A stretch of 64,000 bases of DNA from Methanothrix harundinacea 6Ac (lineage in GTDB: Archaea; Halobacteriota; Methanosarcinia; Methanotrichales; Methanotrichaceae): contig NC_017527.1 of the NCBI RefSeq assembly GCF_000235565.1, positions 2,170,001 to 2,234,000 on the forward strand, read 5' to 3'. The position numbers and the translations under genes were made by a program. Below the pieces are notes generated by a model, which made no database searches, had not been told where the DNA came from, and was given only the letters and a program-made list of their open reading frames with translations. Of the stretch, positions 45,768 to 53,815 are shown piece by piece; within the stretch, counting starts at the first letter, position 1; every line of letters starts with the position of its first letter.

Positions 45768-46624
45768 CCTCGCCACCCCGGTCCTCTGATTGAGCCCTGG
45801 TTGTTAACCTCCGTCCTTATCACCCTTCCGCCCAGATGGAGCCAGGCCGCCTCGACATCGTCGATATTTTCGTCCTCGACGAGGGCGGCGTAGGCGGGGC
45901 CCGTCCCCGATAGGCTGGCAGATCTCGCGCCGGAGGCGAGGGCAGCGAATATCGGGTCGGAGGGGAGGCGGAGGGCGCTGCAGTAGACGAGGCCGTTGAG
46001 GGTCATCGCCCTGGGATAGTCCCCCGCCAGGGCGAGGTCGAAGATCAGGTCCGCCACCGGGGCGAGAAGCCTCGACCTCCCTACGTCCGTCTCCTTCGAG
46101 AAGATCTTCTCCTCCGGGACGAGGAGTAGGACCTCTGACTCCATCTCCTCCCTCTTGAGGAGCTCGAGCCTTCGGTTGTCGGTGACGACGACCCCCCCCA
46201 GCATCGAGGCGGAGGCGTCGTCGAAGGCGCCGGTGATGGTGACGCCGGCGTCCCTCGCCGCCGCGACCCCGATCCTCGTCGCCTCCAGGGGGTCGAGATC
46301 CTCGCCGAGGGCGTCGAGGGTCGCGAGGACCGCGGCGTTGGCGGCGGCGCTGCTGCTCTTCAGCCCCCGGGCGAGGGGGATATCGCTCCAAGTCCTGACG
46401 ACGCCCCCGGCGACGACGCCGAACCTCTCCAGGACCCTTTCGACGGACCTAACGATCAGACGGTCGTCGATCCCGGGAACGTCCCCCTTGACCGCCGGGC
46501 TCTCGTCCAGGACCACCTCGGCGGAGGTCTTCAGGTCGACTCCGAAGGCCGACCCCTTCCAGTTGGCTACGGCGTTGAGGACTGTGGCGGCGCCGAGGGC
46601 CGTCGCCGTTCCCCTCCGCCTCAA
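45764..46624 (-). CDS. aroK: Archaeal shikimate kinase, GHMP family
   Basis: Phosphorylates shikimate in the route to chorismate. This is the archaeal type, unrelated to bacterial AroK: a GHMP kinase of 286 residues with the ATP loop LARGLKSSSAAANAAVLATL (about 85-105), the start GTATALGAATVLNAVANWKG and a late GTGPAYAALVED motif. The start is a TTG at 46624 that overlaps the preceding nuclease-like gene by TTGA. The gene order nuclease-like, aroK, aroQ, purE is all minus strand with overlaps or short gaps. Confidence 0.9.
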   Translation of the reverse strand: MRRRGTATALGAATVLNAVANWKGSAFGVDLKTSAEVVLDESPAVKGDVPGIDDRLIVRSVERVLERFGVVAGGVVRTWSDIPLARGLKSSSAAANAAVLATLDALGEDLDPLEATRIGVAAARDAGVTITGAFDDASASMLGGVVVTDNRRLELLKREEMESEVLLLVPEEKIFSKETDVGRSRLLAPVADLIFDLALAGDYPRAMTLNGLVYCSALRLPSDPIFAALASGARSASLSGTGPAYAALVEDENIDDVEAAWLHLGGRVIRTEVNNQGSIRGPGWRG

Positions 46625-47145
46625 GGCAACCCCGCCTCGAGGATCGCCTTCAGCTTCTCGAAGTCCTCGGCCACCTCGGAGCTTCCAGACCGGTGGTACT
46701 TCTCGATCAGCTTATCGAGCAGCTCCAGCTCCGATACCGCGGAGCTGAAGGAGGGCTCGTAGCTTCCGAGCAGAAAGAGGGGTATGACGACGGCCCCGCC
46801 CCGGGCGGTCTCCTCCGTCAGACCGTTCACCACCACCAGGAAGGTGTAGGCCCGGTAGCCTAGGCCGGCGGCGATGTTCTTGGCGAAGCTTCCGATCTGC
46901 TGGATCCTCCGGGTGGAGAGGTTCTTGTAGGCGGCGACGGAGTCCTTGTACTCGACGAACATGAGAGCTTCATCGGTCCAGAGGATGGCGTCGTACTCGA
47001 CGATGGCGACGGAGTTCTTCATCGCCACCACGTTGAAGAGGACGCCGCGACACCAGGAGAGGTTCAGGTTTATCCTGAAGTCCAGCTCCGTATCCTGGAC
47101 GGTCCTGGACTTGAGGACGTAAGGGTCACTCCTCAGCTCTATCAT
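46621..47145 (-). CDS. PD-(D/E)XK nuclease-like protein of unknown function
   Basis: Predicted 174-residue protein with a restriction-enzyme-like core: VAIVEYDAILWTDEALMFVEYKD supplies D52 and E65-x-K67, the D...ExK pattern of PD-(D/E)XK nucleases, followed by a helix and a strand TFLVVVNGLT. I do not recognise a named family. The ATG at 47145 is chosen because a TTTAA element about 23 bases upstream suggests a leaderless promoter; a longer TTG start at 47217 is possible. It overlaps aroK by four bases and is divergent from the DUF3467 gene. Activity is uncertain. Confidence 0.6.
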   Translation of the reverse strand: MIELRSDPYVLKSRTVQDTELDFRINLNLSWCRGVLFNVVAMKNSVAIVEYDAILWTDEALMFVEYKDSVAAYKNLSTRRIQQIGSFAKNIAAGLGYRAYTFLVVVNGLTEETARGGAVVIPLFLLGSYEPSFSSAVSELELLDKLIEKYHRSGSSEVAEDFEKLKAILEAGLP

Positions 47146-47242
47146 GGTGGAGGAGACCCCCTGGGCGGTTAAAGGATTTTCCTCTCCGGCGGTGCAAAGG
47201 AATAAGGCAGACCTCAAGAGAACGGACCCGCGGTGAAGTTAA

Positions 47243-47548
47243 TTGACGGATAAAAAAAGGATCGAGCAGCTGGGGGTCAGGATCCCCGAGAGGCTGGAGC
47301 CGGTCTACGCGAACCTCATCAAGATCAGCCACGCCGACGACGAGGTCACCCTCACCTTCCTCCACAAGATCCCCGAGACGAATTTGGCCCAGGGGAGGGC
47401 GATCGTGACCATAACCCCCCAGCACGCCAAGAGGCTGCTGCGGGCCCTATCCGCGAACCTGAAGAGGTACGAGGCGACCTATGGCGAGATCAAGCTCCCC
47501 GAGGACGGCGGCGCTAGGGAGGAGAGCAGCAACGTCGAGGTGGCCTAA
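47243..47548 (+). CDS. DUF3467 family protein
   Basis: A 101-residue protein that matches the DUF3467 pattern: an N-terminal EPVYANLIKISHADDEVTL strand region and TPQHAKRLLRALSANLKRYE helix, then a disordered tail. The function of this family is not known. The start is a TTG at 47243 with GGTGA six bases upstream. It is divergent from the nuclease-like gene and convergent with the flavoprotein gene; no functional link is evident. Confidence 0.75.
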   Translation: MTDKKRIEQLGVRIPERLEPVYANLIKISHADDEVTLTFLHKIPETNLAQGRAIVTITPQHAKRLLRALSANLKRYEATYGEIKLPEDGGAREESSNVEVA

Positions 47549-47587
47549 CTAATAGAATTGATTCCGTCTTGGACCCTCACTCGCTGA

Positions 47588-48757
47588 TCAGCCCTCGACG
47601 AAGCTCCGTACCAGGCTGGGGATCGTCCGCGGCCGCGCCCTGGCCAGGGCGATCCCCGCCGAGAGCCCCTTCCTGAAGAACGAGCCTGAGAGGTCGAGGT
47701 CTCGCTTCGCCAGGCCCGCAGCCAGCCGGTCTATCTCCTCCTCGGGCATTCTGCCGAGGGTCAAGAGGGACGCCCGGCCCATCCGGTACTCCAGGCCGAA
47801 CTCGCGGCGCCAACGCCGGACGTAGGGCGAGAGCCCCCGGATCGATACGTCCCCGGCCGCGGCGGCGCCGGCGGCCACCTCCCCGGCCATCGTTCCCGCC
47901 CGGATGGCGTAGGCGATCCCGCTCATGCCGGCGGCGGCGCCCGTCGCCATCAGGGAGTCGGCGACGATCTCGCCGGGCAGGGTCGCAATGGCGTCCCCGC
48001 CCCGGTTCACCGAGACGATCTTCATATCCGAGACGTCGTAGTCGGCGGACTTGTAACCTTTGAAAAACTCCACGAACCGGTCGAGGAACGGCCGGACGTC
48101 CCGGCCGTGACCCCGGACGAAGACTCCCAGGGTCGCCAAATCGCCGCCGCCGGGGGAGAAGGTCGCCTTCCACCCCGGCGAGATCGAGCCGAGGAAGTAC
48201 TCGAAGCGCCTCTCCTCCCCCAGGCCCGCTAATTCGACGACGGCCTCCGCGGCCCAGGCGACGTCTTCGGGATGCTTCAGCGGACTGAGCCCCTCTTTTC
48301 TCGCGATCGCACCATCGACCCCCGAGGCGTCGATGACGACCCGGGCACCGATCTCCCCGGCGTCGGTCTCGACCCGCCGCCCCGAATCCGCCAGGGGGGC
48401 GGACCGGGCCACGCCCCGGAGAAGCTCGACCCCCGCCCCCTCGGCCCTGTCAAGGTAGAGGGCATCGAACCTCCCCCGGTCGATGAACCTCCCCGCCGCC
48501 GGGATCTCGACGGCGTGGCCTGCGGGGGAGATGATCCGCATCCCTTCGAGGTCGTGGAGGACGTACTCCCGCTCGACCGCGAGGCCCGCCCGGCGGAACA
48601 TCCCGTCGAAGAAGGTGTTCGCCGGGTGGCCGAAGCTGCCGCCCATGTCTTTGTCGAGGAGGATCACCTCGGCGCCCGCCTTCGCAGAAGATGTGGCGGC
48701 CGCGATCCCCGAGGGGGAGGCACCCACCACCAGAACGTCGCAGTTCACGCTTTTCAA
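47588..48757 (-). CDS. Geranylgeranyl-reductase-like FAD-dependent oxidoreductase
   Basis: A 389-residue flavoprotein. The dinucleotide fold begins with VLVVGASPSGIAAATSSAKA (G-A-S-P-S-G in place of the more usual G-x-G-x2-G) and a LLDKD end of beta 2. The later LMATGAAAGMSGIAYAIRAG corresponds to the second flavin-binding block. This is the family of digeranylgeranylglycerophospholipid reductases that saturate archaeal lipid side chains, and of related quinone and menaquinone-type reductases; which one cannot be said. A 48-base copy of its 5' coding sequence lies 0.8 kb upstream at 49483-49530. Confidence 0.78.
   Translation of the reverse strand: MKSVNCDVLVVGASPSGIAAATSSAKAGAEVILLDKDMGGSFGHPANTFFDGMFRRAGLAVEREYVLHDLEGMRIISPAGHAVEIPAAGRFIDRGRFDALYLDRAEGAGVELLRGVARSAPLADSGRRVETDAGEIGARVVIDASGVDGAIARKEGLSPLKHPEDVAWAAEAVVELAGLGEERRFEYFLGSISPGWKATFSPGGGDLATLGVFVRGHGRDVRPFLDRFVEFFKGYKSADYDVSDMKIVSVNRGGDAIATLPGEIVADSLMATGAAAGMSGIAYAIRAGTMAGEVAAGAAAAGDVSIRGLSPYVRRWRREFGLEYRMGRASLLTLGRMPEEEIDRLAAGLAKRDLDLSGSFFRKGLSAGIALARARPRTIPSLVRSFVEG
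48702..48749. repeat. Direct repeat copy A (5' end of the flavoprotein gene)
   Basis: This 48-base stretch, coding for the start of the dinucleotide-binding fold, recurs with two mismatches at 49483-49530. Together the two copies flank the HicBA module. It is functional coding sequence of the oxidoreductase gene here. Confidence 0.75.
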
Positions 48758-48933
48758 GTGGGAGAAGGTGGGTGATGAAGGTTTCCGTTTTGGACAAAGA
48801 TGGTCAAAGCGCCAGGAGCCTGGCGGCTCCGGGAATGTCGCGCAGGTTCAGGCGGAGGCGAAGAGATCTAGCTCTCGAAAACAAGATGAATCAACGCCCT
48901 CAGCAGGAACGAGCCCGACCCGAGAAGGGACGC

Positions 48934-49164
48934 TCACAGATACCTGGCAAACTCGTCCTCGTCGACCTTTGCAAGCTTCAGCACGCCCTTCAACGTACCC
49001 ATTTTCAGCTCCCGATGCATGGGCACCACAGTCCCGACCTTTCCGTCGGGCGTCATCTTCGATAGCCGAACGTGACTTCCGGTGCGTCCGCTGATCTCAA
49101 AATCGAACTTTTTACAGAGTATCTTGACCGCCGCCTCGCCGGAGACCGTCCTAAGCTTTGACAA
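48934..49164 (-). CDS. hicA: HicA family toxin
   Basis: Small double-stranded-RNA-binding-fold protein of the HicA mRNA interferase family, about 76 residues. Visible marks: SKLRTVSGEAAVKILCKKF at the N-terminus, the core GRTGSHVRLSK with the catalytic-type His, and VVPMHRELKMGTLKGVLKLA near the C-terminus. The start is read as TTG at 49164, six bases after GAGGTGG and overlapping the hicB stop; a TTG at 49179 is the alternative. It is the downstream gene of the hicB-hicA pair, reversed from the commonest hicA-hicB order. Confidence 0.85.
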   Translation of the reverse strand: MSKLRTVSGEAAVKILCKKFDFEISGRTGSHVRLSKMTPDGKVGTVVPMHRELKMGTLKGVLKLAKVDEDEFARYL

Positions 49165-49363
49165 CGGGAACCACCTCAAAGGTGGTTATGAAAGGTCGTT
49201 TTTTCTCTTCCAGAGGAAACTCTTCCAGGTAAAGCTCAGTCGCCTCTTTCAGGTTGTCCACGGCCTCCTCTGGCGTCTTCCCCTGGCTGACCGTCCCCAC
49301 CTCGGGGCATTGGGCCACGTACATCTCCTCTTCCCTATAGACCACAGCCGTAAACGTCCCCAC
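49151..49363 (-). CDS. hicB: HicB family antitoxin
   Basis: Antitoxin of 70 residues with the partial RNase H-like HicB fold: FTAVVYREEEMYVAQCPEVG, SQGKTPEEAVDNLKEATELY and a tail with no DNA-binding HTH. It would neutralise HicA by protein contact; lacking an HTH or ribbon domain it may need another protein to bind DNA. It is upstream of hicA with overlapping ends. Confidence 0.85.
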   Translation of the reverse strand: MGTFTAVVYREEEMYVAQCPEVGTVSQGKTPEEAVDNLKEATELYLEEFPLEEKKRPFITTFEVVPVVKA

Positions 49364-49482
49364 GTCAGATCACCTTGTCGAATATATGCGACCCATCAGT
49401 TAAACCATTCTCCTTTCGAGGAACCTCAACATAGCCGCCTTCTCCCCTTCCCTGGGAATTTCCGCCCAACCGTGGACCGGGT

Positions 49483-49530
49483 GCGATCCCCGAGGTGGAG
49501 GCCCCCACCACCAGAACGTCGCAGTTCACG
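49483..49530. repeat. Direct repeat copy B (remnant of flavoprotein gene start)
   Basis: Same orientation as 48702-48749 and 46 of 48 bases identical. It has no gene attached: the coding sense breaks off at both ends, although the next bases (to about 49580) retain weak resemblance to the flavoprotein upstream region. It looks like a relic of a duplicated gene start or one side of an insertion carrying hicBA. Confidence 0.7.
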
Positions 49531-49589
49531 GATGTTTGGTGGGCGTCAGCCGATGATTAGAGTTTCTGTTTCCGGCCAGAGAAAGGATG

Positions 49590-51484
49590 TCACTTTCTGC
49601 CAGGTCCCGGCTCCTGGGAGGCGAAGTACTCCATCAGCATTCTGTGGACGAAGACGTAGCCTCCGCCGACTTTGCGGAGGAATATCCGCTCAGTGGCGTA
49701 GTCGAGGAAAGTGACAAGCCTCCAGGGGAGGAGGCCTTTGCGGTATAGGATGAACCGAAGGGCGAAATGCTGGATTACTGCGAGGCCGCCAAAAATTAGG
49801 CCACCAATCACTCCAAAAATTAGTCCATTACCGTTCCACAAAATTATCTCACCAGTAATCCCAAAAATTAATCCAATAATCAGCCCAGTGAATATTGAAT
49901 TTTTTGCTGACAACATAATGCCTTGATTGGGGATAGCTCTCGTTTTCATATCTGCAAAGCCCAAACCTCCATGGTTCAGACCGATCCACAGCCAAATGAT
50001 CACACAACTAATTAGTCCCTGTCTTGATCCACCATCCATCCAGCCAATCAGCCCAAAAAAAATCCTCCAATAAGAAAATAGATTAACATCTTTCGTCCCA
50101 TTTTCCAGGACCAGTTTAACCTTTCGACCGGTATTATCTCACTCAGCTTAGACATCATCCCAACAGCCAACCCAAAAATCAGCCCGCCGATCAATCCACC
50201 CCACAGTCCGCCAATCGACCCAATAATCAAAACAACTAATATAAAATATAAATTTTTTAAGTATTGTGTCTCCAACAAGGTCGGCTGCATCCGCTCGATC
50301 AAGAACACAGTCTGGCCGTGCTCCGACATCTTTTGGCCCAGCCATGAGAGCCAGTGGATGGTTTTCTCTTTTGTATACCGCTTGGGGTCCGTCCTTCCCG
50401 TCCGCTCGAACATCCTGTCAACGTAGGTTTTGAAGAGATGCCTCCGGTGATCTCCGGTGGAACAAAGTGATTGAAGCTCCTCAACCGAGATCCCCTTGTA
50501 GGCGAGGGCCATTATGCTCAATATCAGGGGTGTTTTTGCGAACTCCTGAAGTTCCTGATCGTCCTTCAGCGCATCTCGCAACGGTGCCATTTCCGGGCTT
50601 AATCTTTCGAGATAGCCATCGATCTGCTCGGGCGTCAGAGGCTGCAGGAGGACCGCACTCTGTAAGTTGAGCCTGCCATCCAGTGCATCGTACTCCTCTT
50701 TGCGACAGCAGACGACCAGCGGAACAAAATGCTCTTCGAGAAAGACGTTGATCGCCTCGATGCAGGCCTCCCTTCTTTCCGGTGCGACCTCGTCGAAGCC
50801 GTCGAGGAGAAGCAGGAGAGAGTCGTTCTCGACCCAGCGGGCGGCGATCTTCTTCGGGATGTTGTACTTCGCCCTCAGCTCCTCTGTCAGCCAGTCGGCG
50901 ATCGGCTGCTTCGGGTCGGTCCATGAAGATAGGTTGAAGACGACCGGTATCTTTTCCGAGGGGTCCTCCCCGGCCCGGTCGATCATCTCCCTCGCCAGCT
51001 CCAGCAGGGTGGTCGTCTTCCCGGCCCCCGGCTCTCCCAGGATGAGAAGGGACCGGCCGACCCTCTCGAAGACGTCTGAGATCTTCGTTCCCGGCGGAAG
51101 CTCGCAGTCCGGCCGGCCCGGAGTCCGCAGGATCACGTCCCAGGGGCGCTCGGCGACGGCGTCTCTTCGCTCCTCCAGGCCAAGCTCGATCCGCGCCTCC
51201 TCGTGGAGGGAGTTCTCCAGCACGCCCTTCACCCAGAAGTCTCGAACGCGAGTGAGCATCGCCTGTCGGTTGAATGCGTCGCGGGCAGACCGCTCGTCTT
51301 CAGATGTGTATTTCGATAACAGTTTTCTAAGAAGGGCATCGGTGGCGTCGAAGGTGGAGATGATGATGGATAGCCCGGTCAGAAAACCTATCAAAGGTCC
51401 AAAAAGCATAGTCGCGGATTGGTACTCGTAGTATCCCCAGATGATCGAAGCAAGACACATCAATAAGCCTATGATGCGCGACAT
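49590..51484 (-). pseudogene. NACHT-domain NTPase with membrane segments, frameshifted at a T run
   Basis: STAND-type ATPase split in two frames. The first (478 residues from ATG 51484) has an N-terminal pair of membrane helices (IIGLLMCLASIIWGYYEY, GPLIGFLTGLSIIIS), NACHT Walker A GEPGAGKTT (150-158), Walker B LLLLLDGFDEV (223-233) and a glycine-rich membrane segment, and stops at 50048. The second frame (stop 49590) continues the same protein with more Gly-zipper membrane repeats and the family C-terminus VTFLDYATERIFLRKVGGGY. One extra T in the T8 run at about 50055-50062 restores a 631-residue frame (639 residues if the GTG at 51508 is the start). Relatives act in signalling and phage defence; a defence role is an inference. 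The segment is markedly AT-rich. Confidence 0.7.
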
Positions 51485-51696
51485 CGCCCGCGGGATTCCT
51501 GAGAGCACGCTGACATACGATGTTTTGAAGCCACAAAAGTTTTTCCTTCAGCCTCGATTTTTTACCCAGACAGATGAAAGATGTAAGAGTCTCATCTGCC
51601 TCGAAATCGGAGTACAGACTCCGCCAGCATGCAACCCTTTCTGGCCCTCCCGCCTCCAGCGCCGACGGTGCGCCTTCACCGAGACGCCGCACCAAG

Positions 51697-52747
51697 CTAC
51701 CTCTCCGGCTCCGCCCCGGATAGCTCCGCCTCCAGCTCCTCGATCGTGGGAAGGTTTCTTTTCATCTCGCCGGCCAGGGCCTTTTCGAGCCTGTAGCTTG
51801 AGATGCCCACGGGCTTGTTAAGATCCCGCAGAGCGTACTCGGCTATCACCCTGTTCTTCGTCTTGCAGAGGAGGATCCCGATCGTCGGCCCGTCGTGGTC
51901 GGCTTCCCGGATCAGGTCGTCGACCGCCGACAGGTAGAAGTTCAGCTTGCCGACCTGCTCCGGGGCGAAGTCGCCGATCTTCAGCTCGACGACCACGTAG
52001 CAGCGGAGCCGGAGGTGGTAGAAGAGGAGATCGATCCGGAAGTCCTGACCGCCCACCTCCAGGGGATGCTCACTCCCGACGAAGGCGAACCCGACCCCAA
52101 GCTCGATGAGAAAGTCGCGGAGGTGCGCCAGCAACGATCGGTGAAGGTCGCGCTCCGATGCCCTCTCTCCCAGGCTCAGGAAGTCGAAGCTGTAGGGGTC
52201 CTTCAGGATCTCCCGGGCCAGATCGGACTGGGGCGAGGGGAGAGTCCGGTGGAGGTTTGTGACCGCCTTTCCCTGACGGCGGAAGAGGTCGCTCTCGATC
52301 TGGTGGACGAGAACGTTCCGGCTCCACCCGTTATTCACCGTCTCGCGAACGTACCACTCCCGTTCGGCCCGATCTTTCAGCTTGTCCAGGATCACACAGT
52401 TATGAAACCACGGAATTTGTGCAGCAACCTGCTGCACAAATCCGTCATCTTCCCACGCCTCCGCAAAGGCCCGCATGTACTTGAGGTTCCGGGGAGAGAA
52501 GCCCTTCATCTCCGGAAACTCCCGGCGGAGATCGACGGAGAGCCGATCTATCACCTTTGCGCCCCAGCCCTCTTCTCCCTGCCTCCTGAGGATTGACCTT
52601 CCTCCTCTGCCAGTAGAGGAGGACAAGCTCTCGATTTACGCAGAGGGCTGCACCGACCTGAGCAGAGCGGATTCGGCCCTTCAGATCGGCAAGCAGTTCC
52701 GGATATCCAGGGGGCAGACCTGAAGGAGTTGTATTCGGCCGGGACAT
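51697..52747 (-). pseudogene. YhcG/DUF1016 family PD-(D/E)XK nuclease, frameshifted near the N-terminus
   Basis: The locus resembles the YhcG family, DUF1016 N-domain plus C-terminal PD-(D/E)XK nuclease domain, about 350 residues. The N-terminal part (52747 down to about 52605, MSRPNTTPSGLPPGYPELLA then AQVGAALCVNRELVLLYWQ) leaves the frame in an AGGAGGAAGG repeat; the rest continues in another frame (ILRRQGEEGWGAKVIDRLSV onward) to the stop at 51697. Removing one A at about 52604-52605 rejoins them with the spacing of intact relatives. The nuclease block FRIDLLFYHLRLRCYVVVEL is intact. Such proteins accompany restriction and defence genes. Sequencing error remains possible. Confidence 0.72.
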
Positions 52748-52973
52748 ACGCTTCTTACCTCAGATCAATCAGCTCATTTCGTCGAAGAGTTTGTTGGCGG
52801 GTTTCTCAAACCCCAGCTCATACCAGAGGTTATATACATCTAAAAAGTTTTTCCTCCAATCTATTTTTAGCCCCTGCGAGCAGATCTCCTCTATTCGGTG
52901 GAGAGGGCGAAAGAGCTTCATCGAGAACACGAACCACAAGCCCTTTATCGCCCTGGGCCGAAGATCTCCTCTG

Positions 52974-53750
52974 ATGGCCAGGGATCAAAAGGACTACTTC
53001 TACCGGAAGGCCAAGGCCGAGGGGTACCGGGCCAGGTCCGCCTTCAAGCTCCAGCAGATCAACCAGAGGTTCCGGCTGATCCGGAGGGGCGACGCCGTCC
53101 TGGACCTGGGGGCCGCCCCCGGCGGGTGGCTGCAGGTGGCAAAGGAGATCTCCGGGGGAAGAGTCGTCGGGGTCGACCTCCTCGCGATCGAGCCGATCGA
53201 TGGCGTCACCACCATCAAGGCCGACATCACCGCCCCGGAGACTCTGGAGCTGATCGTCGAAGCCCTCGGCGGAAAGGCCGACGTCGTCATCTGCGACGCC
53301 GCCCCGAACCTCTCGGGGAACTGGACCCTCGACCACGCGCGGTCCATCGACCTCTCCCGGTCCGCCCTCCGGGTCGCCGAATCGGTCCTCAAGCCCGGCG
53401 GAAACTTCCTGGTGAAGGTCTTCCAGGGGGACACCTTTTTGGATTACCTATCGGAGGTGAGGGTGCGGTTCCGGCGGGCCCAGTCCCACTCTCCGGCCGC
53501 CTCCCGGAAGGAGAGCGCCGAGATGTACGTCGTCGGCCAGGGGTTCTTTATCCCGCCGGTGAAGGCCGGGGACGTTTTGGAGCTTTTGATCGTCGGCGTC
53601 GGAAAATCCGGGGACGGGTTTGGCGAGGTGGAGGGGTTCCGGATCTTCGTCCCCGGCTCGGGCGTCGGCGACCGGCTGCGGGTCCGGATCGGCCCCATCA
53701 GGTCCGGCCACGCCGTCGGGACGATCGAGGGAAGAGAGGCGGCTTTATGA
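52974..53750 (+). CDS. rlmE: FtsJ/RlmE-type RNA 2'-O-methyltransferase with TRAM domain
   Basis: SAM-dependent 2'-O-methyltransferase of 258 residues acting on rRNA (RlmE-type) or tRNA. The FtsJ core begins DQKDYFYRKAKAEGYRARSA; the SAM loop is VLDLGAAPGGWLQVAKEISG, and the K-D-K-E tetrad region follows (VICDAAPNLSGNW, GGNFLVKVFQGD). A C-terminal TRAM domain (about 200-258, GDGFGEVEGFRIFVPGSGVG) is fused, an RNA-binding addition known in some archaea. The ATG at 52974 is preferred over the open-frame start at 52791; a TATA-like CTTTATC (52943-52949) about 28 bases ahead suggests a leaderless mRNA. Confidence 0.9.
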   Translation: MARDQKDYFYRKAKAEGYRARSAFKLQQINQRFRLIRRGDAVLDLGAAPGGWLQVAKEISGGRVVGVDLLAIEPIDGVTTIKADITAPETLELIVEALGGKADVVICDAAPNLSGNWTLDHARSIDLSRSALRVAESVLKPGGNFLVKVFQGDTFLDYLSEVRVRFRRAQSHSPAASRKESAEMYVVGQGFFIPPVKAGDVLELLIVGVGKSGDGFGEVEGFRIFVPGSGVGDRLRVRIGPIRSGHAVGTIEGREAAL

Positions 53751-53815
53751 TCGATATGCGGCAGATAAAAGAGGGGCCGCTTTAGAAAACTATTTTTAGA
53801 TATCCTCTCCACCTC

